Source: R-RK-3 sp963842775
GTDB taxonomy: Bacteria > Pseudomonadota > Alphaproteobacteria > Rhizobiales > Rhodomicrobiaceae
DNA length: 64,000 bases
Direction: 5' to 3'
NCBI GenBank assembly: GCA_963842775.1
Contig: CAWJHQ010000011.1
Coordinates: forward strand, 434,001-498,000
Positions 45,004 to 54,649 of the stretch are shown piece by piece. The position numbers were made by a program, and so were the translations under genes. Below the pieces are notes generated by a model. That model saw only the letters and a program-made list of their open reading frames with translations, did not search any database and was not told where the DNA came from. The stretch's first letter is position 1. Each line of letters begins with the position of its first letter.

Positions 45004-46070
45004 CAAACGTATCAAGATAAAATACCTGATCTATCTTCAAGAGGCAAACCAAATGGCGGAATTCTTCCTATTGATCAGGTTGCGGCGGCAATTGCTGGCT
45101 TTGAGAAAAGCACTGGCCACAAGGACTTTAAACAGTTTCACATCGAAAAAGCAAGCAGGTTCAAACGCCAGCTCTTGAGAATGCCAATCGGAACTCGCAA
45201 CGGCCTAGCGAAATCCACGATCATTCGCGGCTCATCTTACTCAAAGCTTTTTTCAAATGGCTGGCCGGGCAACCAGGCTATAAGTCTCGGATTGGCTATT
45301 CAGATGCCGATTATTTCAATTCGAGCGCCAATGACGAACGTATTGCCAAGGCCGTGCGTGAGCATCCAGTGCCAACGCTTGCTCAGATTTTACACGGCTC
45401 TGTTCCATATCAGTTGCCACCTTCCTGGAACGGAGAGACCGGGCGCTTATTGCCTTCACACTGCTCAGCGGCGCGCGTGACAACGCTATTGCCTCATTGA
45501 AACTGCGGCAGGTCGACTTTCAATCGCGCCTGGTCAATCAGGTTACGCGCGCGAGGTGCGAACGAAAACCCGAAAGACCTTCGTCTCTGCCGTCTTCCCC
45601 GTTGGCGATGAAAAGGACAGATGGTATCCGACTGGATTGCCTAATTGCAGACCGCTGATCTTTTTGTTCCCGACGATCCCCTGTTTCCGTCAACTGCGAT
45701 CGGGATAAACGCGAAGGCCATTTCGCACCAACCGGACTATCTAGAAAAAATTGGAGCAATGCGGCGCCGATCCGCAAAAATTTTTCGCGCTGCCTTCGAG
45801 AATGCCAGTCTGCCCTATTTCAATCCGCACTCATTCCGCAAAACGCTTGTGTCTCTCGGACAAACCCGTTGTCGGACGCCGGAAGAACTGAAGGCATGGA
45901 GTTAAAACCTTGGCCATGAAGATGTGCTGACCACGCTCCGCAGCTATGGAGCGGTGGCACGGGATCGGCAGTCAGAAATTCTCGGCAAATTTGCGACATA
46001 CCGAAAGCGCGGACTCGCCGCGCCTGGACCCCCAGGCTCGCCAAGTGCTCGAAAGATTGTTGCGGACTAA
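44982..46070 (+). pseudogene. Tyrosine-type site-specific recombinase (integrase), multiple frameshifts
   Basis: A protein of about 360 residues in several frames. The start is MAKHHPANKRIKIKYL, overlapping the previous gene's end. The N-terminal SAM-like domain is broken near 45060-45200. The catalytic region keeps TLLSGARDNAIASLKLRQV (Arg I), PHSFRKTLVSLGQT (His-x-x-Arg) and LGHEDVLTTLRSYGAVAR (His and the nucleophile Tyr). All catalytic residues survive although at least six frame changes are needed. If these are sequence errors, the enzyme may be active. Confidence 0.75.
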
Positions 46071-46097
46071 TGGCATGGCATTGAAGGCAGCAATAGC

Positions 46098-46559
46098 GTG
46101 ATTGCACCGCGTAAAATATGGAAACAGCTTCTGGATTTAGCGCGAATGCCTGACGCTGGTGGCAGAGCCACAGATGCCATTAACGCGCAGATGTCAAAAG
46201 CTGATGGCATCAATGCGCTGGTGTCAGAAGCCGACGCGCAAATAGGGGAAAGCCTTTCCGCCAGATTGAAGCAGCTTAGCATGACACAGTCTGACTTTGC
46301 TGCCATCTGCGAGGTCACGCCAAAGACAGTGTCCAATTGGGTGCATGGCAAGACCGTCGTCAATCCGATGGCTTTGGTGCTTATGGAAATCCTGGAGGAA
46401 TATCCCGATGTTCGGCGCGATTTCATGCATATGGTCAAACGCCGGCCAAGAGGAAAGCCATTTCAGCCCGGCAATCCGTTTCGGTTCGGCGACCGCCGCC
46501 GATCGGTCTTCACAGCCGCAGCGCAAATCGGGCCTGCTGTTCGCAACCAACGGCGTTAA
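46098..46559 (+). CDS. XRE-like helix-turn-helix regulator
   Basis: A 153-residue protein starting with GTG. An acidic N-terminal linker is followed by a Cro/C1-type HTH: LSARLKQLSMTQSDFAAICEV and TPKTVSNWVHGKTVVNPMAL. A basic, proline-rich tail follows. Similar single-HTH proteins control islands and toxin-antitoxin modules. No toxin partner is next to it. The 46560-46722 gap shows nothing. Confidence 0.6.
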   Translation: MIAPRKIWKQLLDLARMPDAGGRATDAINAQMSKADGINALVSEADAQIGESLSARLKQLSMTQSDFAAICEVTPKTVSNWVHGKTVVNPMALVLMEILEEYPDVRRDFMHMVKRRPRGKPFQPGNPFRFGDRRRSVFTAAAQIGPAVRNQRR

Positions 46560-46722
46560 GTTCCGAACCATCCCAACTGGAAGGGAGTGGTGAGCGTCGA
46601 AGTGGCGCTGTCTGCGGCATGCTCAATGGACCGGGCTGTGAACGGCACGCCGAACTGACCCCATCTGGCACGGAACGTTGCACTCGACGCTGCGACAGAA
46701 ATGTCTTTCGTAGGGGGATCAC

Positions 46723-47013
46723 TTATGCCGCCATTGAGCGGAGTTTTTCATATGCTGCATTTACGCCCTTAAGCGCTTCCTCTCTGGCTTGCCGGATTGA
46801 CGGCTTAACATGAGGCCAACGATCAGGATGCAGCTCAGATGCTAGCCGGCGCCTGGCTCGCTCCAGTTGCTTTCTTGTGAAGGTAGTGCTGAGGCCGAAT
46901 ATTTCACACAGCGATCGCACGTCGTCTGAACCCGCAGCCTTGAGCGTCCCAAAGCCGATATCTTTCCCAGCGCCAAGAGCCTTCTTCAAACGATCATGGA
47001 AGCTGGTGAGCAA
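46723..47013 (-). CDS. J-domain protein, short
   Basis: A 96-residue protein. The HPD tripeptide lies in LASELHPDRWPHV near residue 63, with the helix II region LSTTFTRKQLERARRRL before it and the helix III REEALKGVNAAYEKLRSM after it. It lacks the usual Zn and C-terminal domains of DnaJ. J-domain proteins recruit Hsp70. The start is a TTG at 47013 that overlaps the end of the upstream membrane-protein gene by 20 bases, so the two appear to be one unit. Confidence 0.65.
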   Translation of the reverse strand: MLTSFHDRLKKALGAGKDIGFGTLKAAGSDDVRSLCEIFGLSTTFTRKQLERARRRLASELHPDRWPHVKPSIRQAREEALKGVNAAYEKLRSMAA

Positions 47014-47472
47014 CCAATCTTCGTCGTAAGCCCATAAAAAAATAGGAATTTGCCGTCAGCAGCACCATGAAGCCAGCCGTGATGGCATAGCCGCCAGGGT
47101 CGAGCGACGCGCTATAAACCCAAATCGGTGACATCTCTGATTGCCACGCAGAGCAATGCTGTGGAGGCGATGATGAGAACCGCCCTCGTATATCTTGCGC
47201 GCGGAGTGTGGCGAGCTCGCCACCGGTCTTCAACCTCGTTAAGTTCGTCCAAATGCGCTGAGGCGTGATCGAAATCACCGCTGTTAATTGCACTGAGGCC
47301 CAGCATATACACGGCTTGACAGCGCTCAAGCCAGCGGCGGCGGCGTCGAGATAGGAAAATCCAGAATCTTGGCGGGCACGAACATTGCCACGACGATGTA
47401 GGTCATGATGGCTGCTACTGTGGCAATTGGAACCATAATTTGTTGCAGAACAGTCCATTCAGAGGTGACCAT
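46994..47472 (-). CDS. Membrane protein of unknown function (frameshifted), coupled to J-domain gene
   Basis: About 160 residues in three frames. After ATG 47472 comes a first membrane helix (IMVPIATVAAIMTYIVVAMFV), then a helical soluble part (ERCQAVYMLGLSAINSGDF, with ASAHLDELNEVEDRWRARH), a second helix (RAVLIIASTALLCVAI) and a third (GGYAITAGFMVLLTANSYFFM). Shifts lie near 47335 and 47115. The soluble part has the heptad look of TPR-like helices. No family is recognised. Confidence 0.5.
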
Positions 47473-47543
47473 AGTGCGCCTGCGTGCATCTCCATGATAC
47501 CAATTCGCTAGCACACTTTTGCTTCCTCGTATAATTCGGGAAA

Positions 47544-50518
47544 ATGACACCCAACGATTTTATTACCAAATGGTCTAGGGCCGATTTAACAGAGCGCGCT
47601 GCCTCGCAAACGCATTTCAACGACCTGTGCCAGCTGCTCGGCGAGCCGACCCCCATTGAGGCCGATCCGAAGGGCGAGTGGTACGCCTTCGAGAAGGGCG
47701 CCCTGAAGGCCGGCGGTGGCGAAGGCTGGGCCGATGTCTGGAAGCGCGGCTGCTTCGCCTGGGAGTACAAGGCCCGGCAAGGACCTTGAAGGCGGCGCTC
47801 AAGCAGCTCCAGTATTACGTGCGCTCACTCGAAAACCCGCCGCTGCTCATCGTCTCCGACACGGAGCGGCATCGAGATCCACACCAACTGGACCAACACG
47901 CGTTCAGGAGGTCCACACGATTCCAGCTCGACGAGCTGGCCGATGCCCGCCAGCGCCAGCTGCTCAAGTGGGCCTTCTCCGACGCCGACCTCGAACGAGC
48001 TGAAGCCCGGCAAGACGCGCCAGGCGCTCACCGAGGAGGCGGCCAGGCGTTCGTCAGCTCGCGCAGCGCCTGCGCGAGCGCGGCCACGACCGCCGAGAAC
48101 GTCGCCCATTTCGTCAACCGCCTCGTGTTCTGCATGTTCGCCGAGGACGTGGGCCTGCTGCCAGACAAGCTGTTCAAGCGGATGCTGGAGGCAAGCTCGA
48201 CGAGCCCGACGAGCTTCGTCGACGAACGCGCAGCAGCTGTTCGCGGCGATGGCAGAGGGCGGCCGTCGGGTTCAGGCCGATCGACTGGTTCAACGGCGGC
48301 CTGTTCGACGACGACACCGCGCTGCCGCTGACAAGGCCGACATCAAGACGGCGCTGGCGGCCGCCAGGCTCAACTGGTCGCACATCGATCCCTCGATCTT
48401 CGGCACGCTGTTCGAGCGCGGCCTCGACCCGGCAAGCGCGCCCAGCTCGGCGCGCACTACACCGACCCCGACAAGATCATGCTGATCGTCGAGCCGGTGA
48501 TCGTGCGAGCCGCTGACGCGCGAATGGGAGGAGATGCAGGCGCGAGATCGACAGCGCATGATTGCAGCGAGAGTCGCGCACGCGCAAGGCAAGGCCGGCG
48601 CGCACGCAGGCGCTGCGAACGAGGCCAGGCGCTGCAATTCGGAGTTCCTCGAGCGGCTCGAAGAACTTCCGCGTGCTCGACCCGGCCTGCGGCTCCGGCA
48701 ACTTCCTCTATCTCGCGCTGCAGGCGCTCAAGGACCTCGAGCACCGCGCCAACGTCGAGGCCGAGCAGATGGGGCTGGCCGCGCGGCTTTCCCGTCGTCG
48801 GCCCCGAAGCGTCAAGGGCATCGAGATCAACCCCTACGCCGCCGAGCTGGCGCGCGTGTCGGTCTGGATCGGCGAGATCCAGTGGATGCGCGAGCACGGC
48901 TTCGACGCCCGCGCAACCCGATCCTGAAGCCGCTGGAGACCATCGAGTGCCGCGATGCGCTGCTGAACGAGGACGGCACCGAAGCGGAGTGGCCGGAGGC
49001 GGATGTGATCATCGGCAATCCGCCGTTTCTGGGCGGCCAAACTGCTGACGGCAAATCTATGGGGATACGAGTATTTCGGCCGAATCAGCTTCGGCGCTGT
49101 TTTTTGAAGCCACCGTGTTCGCGGTCTCGCAGACCTCGTGTACTTACTGGTTTGAAAAAGCACGCGAACCAGGTTGATTGCTGGCCGAAGAATTGCACAC
49201 GACTTGGCCTTGTCGCGACAAATTCAGTTCGAGACGGTGGCGAAGCGGCGACATTGCTAGAGCCTTTATCGATGATGTTGATCTGAATTTTTGAAGCCTG
49301 GTCGCGATGAGCCGTGGGTTGTCGGAGGGTGCGGCCGTACGCGTTTCCCTCTTCTGCTTTGCAGACGGGGCCGATCGCCGTTGCGTTCCGGCTAGGATAG
49401 GACAACCAAGACCGGCGATAATACCGATTTAAAAGCGCCGTAACGGACTTCGGCATTTCGACGAGTAGAAGTAGCAGCCTTTGAACAGAAATCACGAAGT
49501 GCGCGATTCATCGGTGTTCAGAAAAGACGGTAGCTTTTGAAATTGGTGGGTGAACTGGCGCGAGAATGGTTAGCGGTGCCCGGATAATCCAAACGGTCTG
49601 ATAAAACTGCAGAAGTGCTTCTGACCGTTCTCTAAATGGCCGAGGACGCTAACGCGGGGCAGATGCGGGATTCTTGGCTTATCGATTTTGCCCAGATTTC
49701 TTCCTGAGACGAAAATGGCAGCGCATTTATCGAAACACCCTTTCGGCTATGTCGAAATCACATGGTCAAACCGGGAAGCGGTCATGAACGAATAAGCGCG
49801 GGAGTTGAGCGTCGGCGGAGTGTGGTGGCTGTTACGTTGAACTGAGTGCCGACCAGATTGCGCAAGCCAAAACTGACCGGTAAATCGAGACGTTACATCG
49901 CAACAGCCTGGCAGTGCGAAATATCGTCTATTCATCTGGCTCCACGATCACCCTTCAATTTCCGATAGCACGCTGTGTCGCCATCGCTCGTGACGACGAC
50001 ACAACATCTTCGGCATCCTGCATTCGCGACTTCCACGAGCTTTGGTCGCTGCGCATGTGCACATGGCATCGGCGTTGGCAACGACCCCCGATACAACGCC
50101 AACAACCATGCTTCGAGACCTTCCCATTCCCCGAAGGCCTGACGCCCGACATTCCCGCCGCTCGATTATGCCGACGATCCGCGCGCCAAGGCCATCGCCG
50201 CCGCCGCGAAGCAGCTCAACGATTACCGCGAGGCGTGGCTCAATCCGCCCGATCTGGATCGTGCGCGTGCCCGAGGTCGTGCCCGGCTATCCCGACCGCA
50301 TCCTGCCGCGCGAAGCCCTCGACGAAGACCGGCGCAAACAACTCAAGAAGCGCACACTGACCAATCTCTACAATGAGCGCCCTGCCTGGCTCAACAATGC
50401 CCACCGCGCGTTGGACCACGCCGTCGCTGATGCTTACGGCTGGCCCCGCGATCTTAGCGATGATGAAATCCTAGAACGGCTATTCCGCCTCAATCAAGAG
50501 CGTGCCGCTATCCAATAG
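47544..50518 (+). pseudogene. MmeI-like type IIL restriction-modification protein (many frameshifts)
   Basis: This is a single-polypeptide endonuclease/methyltransferase spread over all three frames. The N-terminus TPNDFITKWSRADLTERAA leads to DVWKRGCFAWEYK, the D-x9-E-x-K nuclease motif of MmeI. Then come AHFVNRLVFCMFAEDVGLLPDKLF, the SAM motif I FRVLDPACGSGNFLYLALQAL and motif IV IIGNPPFLGG. The target-recognition region (49.1-49.95 kb) follows, and the C-terminal FETFPFPEGLTPDIPA and LYNERPAWLNNAHRALDHAV. At least 15 frame breaks occur, and the 49.1-49.9 kb part is the most degraded. It is either a decaying gene or a very error-rich stretch. All modules are in normal order. Confidence 0.8.
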
Positions 50519-50643
50519 CGGCGGGACAGCAATCGTGCGACCCGACAAGTAAAATCGCCTCGTAATTCGCACCGCGTGCCTACACAGTGCCTATTCTCGT
50601 TAAAAGCGAGTTGCCCGCAAACCCGCTAAGTCTTTGATTTTAT

Positions 50644-50719
<76 letters not shown>

Positions 50720-51250
50720 AAACGCCTTATGGGACATGGCGTTTTCAGGGTAAAAAGCCGCTCCGATTTTGGTCGGAACGGGAATAGAACATACGCATAC
50801 GGGAAACATGGAGTCCCGTCAATATCCCCAGCACTGCTTTCGCCTCCAATTCGACGGAGCCGGGACTTAATCACGCCAGCGAGGCGCACTCTGATGCGCC
50901 GAATGCTTCGGCGCCCATCGGCATCTGCCTGCGTGCGGTAGGGGGCAAAAAATTGCCGGAGCGCTTCCTCCCCTTTGCCAATCCGGCCATTCCAGAAGCC
51001 AAAGCGCAGGGACTGGAAACACAGCGCCACGCTTGCCGGTCCTGTTCAAGGCTTGGCCTTGTCGATTATATGGCCGTACCCCTCCGCTCGACCAGCGATT
51101 CGGGCTGATCGGCGGCGGAGATCGTGACCTCTTCCGGTGTGCTTTTCATGCTGGCGCCACGTCGGAGACATATCCGCCGAAGTGCGACGCCGGGCCGCGA
51201 CATGGCCCGACGCGCGCGCAATCACTCCGGACCTTAAATGTTGCGGGCTT
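50720..51250. other. Intergenic region without a supported gene
   Basis: About 530 bases after the tRNA. Frames on both strands lack start signals and have no recognisable motif. A GC hairpin-like segment at 50895-50925 (GATGCGCCGAATGCTTCGGCGCCCATC) is the only structure noticed. Confidence 0.4.
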
Positions 51251-51784
51251 CTATTCCCCGAAATTCTTCAGAGCGATCTGGATGCCCTCATCGTACATTT
51301 TCTGATATTCCGCTTGAGACTGCTCGCCGCGGTTGGTGCTGCGATGGAAAAACGTGATCACCTCCCCAATCAACGTGCGGGGCTGCCGGTCGACCTGGTC
51401 GATCTCCGTCGTCGATCCGACGTCGACAAGGCCCTCGAGATCAAAGTCAACGATGTAGTAGTATTGGGCGCCAACATATATGCCGCGTGAAGGTTCGTTC
51501 CGAATGCGAAGCATCTCCGCCCTATTACCCATTGGCGGTATGTGTTCATAACACCAGCGGCGCTCGTTAAGTACGATACATCCTGTCGTCGTGCCATTGC
51601 GCTCGAGCCACACCCGCTCTGTCTTCGCTCGATTCCTCGTAAGATCTTCCGGGTAGGGCATTTTTACCGATGTTACGAGATTGATCACCTTGCGCACGTC
51701 TTCGCGTTCGGCGGCGTATGCGGAAGCGTCCAGAGCTCCCAGCAATAGGCCTGCGACCAAAAGAGGCTTAAATTTCTGCAGCAT
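51251..51784 (-). CDS. Secreted protein of unknown family, paralogue A
   Basis: A 177-residue protein with a signal peptide ending AYA (residue 24). The mature part begins AEREDVRKVINLVTSVKMPYPEDL and includes two Cys (GCIVLNERRWCYEHIPP) that could form a disulfide, the segment RAEMLRIRNEP, and a DFDLEGLVDVGST motif rich in acidic residues. GGGGGAAGG precedes the ATG. About half of its residues are shared with the protein at 52248. No family is recognised. It is probably periplasmic. Confidence 0.7.
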   Translation of the reverse strand: MLQKFKPLLVAGLLLGALDASAYAAEREDVRKVINLVTSVKMPYPEDLTRNRAKTERVWLERNGTTTGCIVLNERRWCYEHIPPMGNRAEMLRIRNEPSRGIYVGAQYYYIVDFDLEGLVDVGSTTEIDQVDRQPRTLIGEVITFFHRSTNRGEQSQAEYQKMYDEGIQIALKNFGE

Positions 51785-51937
51785 GATGCCTTCCCCCTCA
51801 AGAGCAGCAACGCTCGTTCATAATTCGAACCTAGTGCACTGACACATTCACTTCGTTCACGTGCCAGCGCCCTAGCTATTTGTTTATGCATCAATTTTAC
51901 CAAACTCCGGCTTGTCGCCTCCGTTTGGATCGATGCA

Positions 51938-52043
51938 CTAGAGCCTTTTCCGTTCCGATTGAATCGGAACGGGGCTCTAATCCTTTGTTTGGTCGCATTT
52001 TCGCGACGCGAACCGGTATCCACTTCGCTGGAAAATGCTCTAG
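51938..52043. repeat. Dispersed palindromic repeat, left copy of an inverted pair
   Basis: A 106-base element bounded by CTAGAG and CTCTAG. It has an outer hairpin (CCGTTCCGATTGAATCGGAACGG) and a core TTTGTTTGGTCGCATTTTCGCG. The copy at 53029-53134 is its reverse complement with only a few differences. Confidence 0.8.
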
Positions 52044-52247
52044 TCGAAGACAGAACTCAGGATGGAAGTCTGGACGCAGCCGGGGTTTACCGCAACAGTG
52101 AAGTGATCGGAGGCTAAAACGCCTTAGGTTTGTTGCTGAGGAGCCTCGCACCGCCGGCTCGCCAGCGTCGGCGCGCGCGACAACATCGGCGAGGCCGCGC
52201 GACCGCAGCCTGTCCGTGCAATCGGAACCAATGGTTGAAGCCGGCCG

Positions 52248-52778
52248 CTACTCGCCGAGATATTTGAGTGCAACCCCGATGCCATCGTCAAAAAGCTTCT
52301 GGTATTCGGCACGGAATTGGTCGCCGCGAGAGGTGCCGCGAACGAAGAACTGGGCGATCATCGCCACCGGCGCATGTGCCGGAGGATCCATTCGTGTCGT
52401 GCTTCCGACGTCGGCAAGGCCGTCAAGGTCATAATCGACGACAAAATGGAACAACTGACCTGGCTGAATTCCCTCCACAGGCTCGTTGCGGATGCGCAGC
52501 ATTTCCGCACGTGCGCCCTTCGCTGGAATATGTTCGAAGCACCACCGGACCTTGTCATCGAGCCGGAGGCAAGCGACTGTCTCGCCGAGTTCGTTGAGCC
52601 GCACATATTCTGTCCGCGCGACGCTTCTCTCGAAACGCTCCGGATTTGGCATTTTGATCGAGGCGATCAGGTTGATCACCGCCCTGACCTGTTCACGCTC
52701 GGCAGCATTCACCGGAGCAAAAGCAAATGCGCTCAACACTGCGCCCATAAGTGCAATGGTCCTGATTTTACACGCCAT
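52248..52778 (-). CDS. Secreted protein of unknown family, paralogue B
   Basis: A 176-residue protein with a signal peptide ending VNA (residue 25). The mature start is AEREQVRAVINLIASIKMPNPE. It shares with paralogue A the two Cys (one in VACLRLDDKVRWCFEHIPA), RAEMLRIRNEP, and DYDLDGLADVGSTTRMD. It ends in a YLGE-type tail like the NFGE end of A. The acidic DxDxDG-like loop could bind calcium. It lies between two inverted copies of a dispersed repeat. Function is unknown. Confidence 0.72.
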   Translation of the reverse strand: MACKIRTIALMGAVLSAFAFAPVNAAEREQVRAVINLIASIKMPNPERFERSVARTEYVRLNELGETVACLRLDDKVRWCFEHIPAKGARAEMLRIRNEPVEGIQPGQLFHFVVDYDLDGLADVGSTTRMDPPAHAPVAMIAQFFVRGTSRGDQFRAEYQKLFDDGIGVALKYLGE

Positions 52779-53028
52779 TTGAGAGATCCTTTCCGAGAAA
52801 ACCGCAGTATCGGTCGAGTGCTACGCTGATGACAATGCCGTCTGAGGGTACATGTGTCTCGTCCGGCCCGCCGCGATTGACGCAATTGTTTAAGCGCGGA
52901 GTGAGAATGCGGCCAAAAAATCAGCGGCGGATTGAGCTCATTCGGCGTGCGCGCTGACGATGCGCGCGAAACTCTGCACATCGCGAAACGCATGACGGAG
53001 CGCGGTATCGAAGAGGTTGAGATCCGAG

Positions 53029-53134
53029 CTAGAGCATTTTCCAGTAAAGTGGATACCGGTTTGCGTCGCGAAAATGCGACCAAACAAAGAGATAGAGCCC
53101 CGTTCCGATTCAATCGGAACGGAAAAGGCTCTAA
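53029..53134. repeat. Dispersed palindromic repeat, right copy of an inverted pair
   Basis: It starts CTAGAGCATTTTCCAG and ends with the hairpin GTTCCGATTCAATCGGAAC and GGCTCTAA. It is the near-identical reverse complement of 51938-52043. Elements of this family are widespread in Hyphomicrobiales and carry no genes. Confidence 0.8.
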
Positions 53135-53225
53135 GACACTCGGGGGTCGGGGCCTTCGGGCTCGACCTCACCTCCCAGAGTGCAAATCACCCTCCGAACG
53201 AGCCGGCAGGTGGCTCATTGATGGG

Positions 53226-53817
53226 TTAGCGGCGATCATATCTATGACGCAATCCAAGCAAGGCAGTGCGCCAGTCATTTATGCCGTTGCTTTGGAGTAT
53301 CGCCAAGGTGTCTACCCTCTCCAGCACCGACACAAATTTAAGCACGCCGTGGTAGAAAGGGCGCTTCCAAAAATCATGGACGGCGATCTTTAGGCCCGGG
53401 TCGCCGTTCTTCACGGCCTGAAGGATGCAGGATGAACGAAATCGTCCATCGACCAGAACAAGATCTGGCTTAAAGCCCTCCTGCCAGGGACGCCTTGCGT
53501 AATCCGGCCACCGCATGAAATAAGCGTAGTTGCAGGGCTTGCCCCATTTCTTGACCGGGCCAAGATCGGCATGGACGAGCTTCGCCCTGCCGTCCGCGAT
53601 CATGCGGGCGACGGGTCCTTGCCTGACGGTCTTGGCAAGCCAAGCGCGGTCTGTGTCAATGCTGTACAGGGAGCGGATGCCAGAACTCCGCCGCAAGAAC
53701 CGTGCTGCCTCCGACGCCGTATTCAAGCAAAGCCGACGCATCGGACAAATGCCGTCGATAGCAGGCAACCTCGTCTGCGGACATTACCATACGAAGATCG
53801 CTCTGAATGTCTAGCAT
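53226..53817 (-). CDS. SAM-methyltransferase-like protein (one frameshift)
   Basis: About 196 residues. The first frame from ATG 53817 gives CYRRHLSDASALLEYGVGGSTVLAAEF, with a G-x-GGST loop like SAM motif I. The second frame continues GIRSLYSIDTDRAWLAKTV (acidic loop after strand 2), then GFKPDLVLVDGRFRSSCILQAV. One extra base near 53686 in gagttctggcatc joins them. Such class I methyltransferase-like proteins are often linked to surface polysaccharides. Catalysis is unproven. Confidence 0.68.
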
Positions 53818-54232
53818 GGCCCCACCACCGAAACTGCACGCAGCTCACGCTACCCCGCGTAGTTGGTGGTTCTGAGGCCTTGCCGCCTCAAGGTCGCCGC
53901 TGTTGTGACCGGACCTCGCCTAAGTCGGGGCATATGCGTTGCCTGCGCCCCAAAGCGGATGCTCTCTGCAAATCCGCGCGGCTCTCCCCGTGAAATTCTG
54001 TGATTTGTGGCCAAAATCAGCGTCTTGGCCGAAAAAAGTTTCAAAAAAAATGCCGCGCAAAAAAAATTCGACAAGGCACGCGGTCTACGCGGCAAAAGCC
54101 GTAGAGTTTTTTGAATATTGCAACATCGGATTCGACACACCAGACTAAATCGGGTTGCTGATCATCCTCCGTAAGTTTGCCTATTTGCGTCTTTAGAAGT
54201 GCAGAACCACAACGCACTGGGGAGGGATGACA
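53818..54232. other. Intergenic region with A-rich segment
   Basis: No supported gene in 415 bases. The stretch 54020-54075 contains runs of 6-8 A. It marks a drop in GC that continues into the next gene. Confidence 0.4.
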
Positions 54233-54610
54233 ATGAGCCATGTTGGAGAAGTTCGAAAGTCCGTTTTCATTGATTGTAAACACTGGAATACAAACATTGA
54301 TCTCCGAGCAAAGCGTCAGGGAGGCTTATGGACCATTTGGAGGTCCGATACGGGACAGGCCGTGACGGATCGGGCAGCTTTGGAAACAAGATGGGTGGAC
54401 TTAAATTCAACGTATTGGCCGAATGTTTACGTTGAATGGAATGGCAACAACTTTCGCGTGAAACTGTCAAACAATAGTCCTTATATCGATAACACCAATG
54501 TCCTAATTTATATTGGGCACGATGCCCGCGAAAGCTGGCGGTGCTATTGGGATCCAAGACAAAATGAGGGGACGGGTGGCTTTCATCATACGTGCGTAAG
54601 AATTGCCTAA
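54233..54610 (+). CDS. Hypothetical AT-richer orphan protein
   Basis: A 125-residue protein without signal peptide or membrane helix, rich in Trp (8), Asn and Tyr. Segments such as KHWNTNIDLRAKRQGGLWTIW and VYVEWNGNNFRVKLSNNSP suggest a beta-rich, possibly carbohydrate- or ligand-binding fold. ATG 54233 has GGGAGGG 6 bases upstream. The ATG at 54227 is too close to it. Codon use is much less GC-rich than that of neighbouring genes, which suggests acquisition. No family is recognised. Confidence 0.55.
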   Translation: MSHVGEVRKSVFIDCKHWNTNIDLRAKRQGGLWTIWRSDTGQAVTDRAALETRWVDLNSTYWPNVYVEWNGNNFRVKLSNNSPYIDNTNVLIYIGHDARESWRCYWDPRQNEGTGGFHHTCVRIA

Positions 54611-54649
54611 TCGGCTGCAACCCTGCTCTAAATCATCACCGACACCGCG

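Noticed and set aside
51033..51305. Plus-strand frame after the tRNA
   Set aside because: No start signal, mixed composition, and it runs into the antisense of a supported secreted-protein gene.
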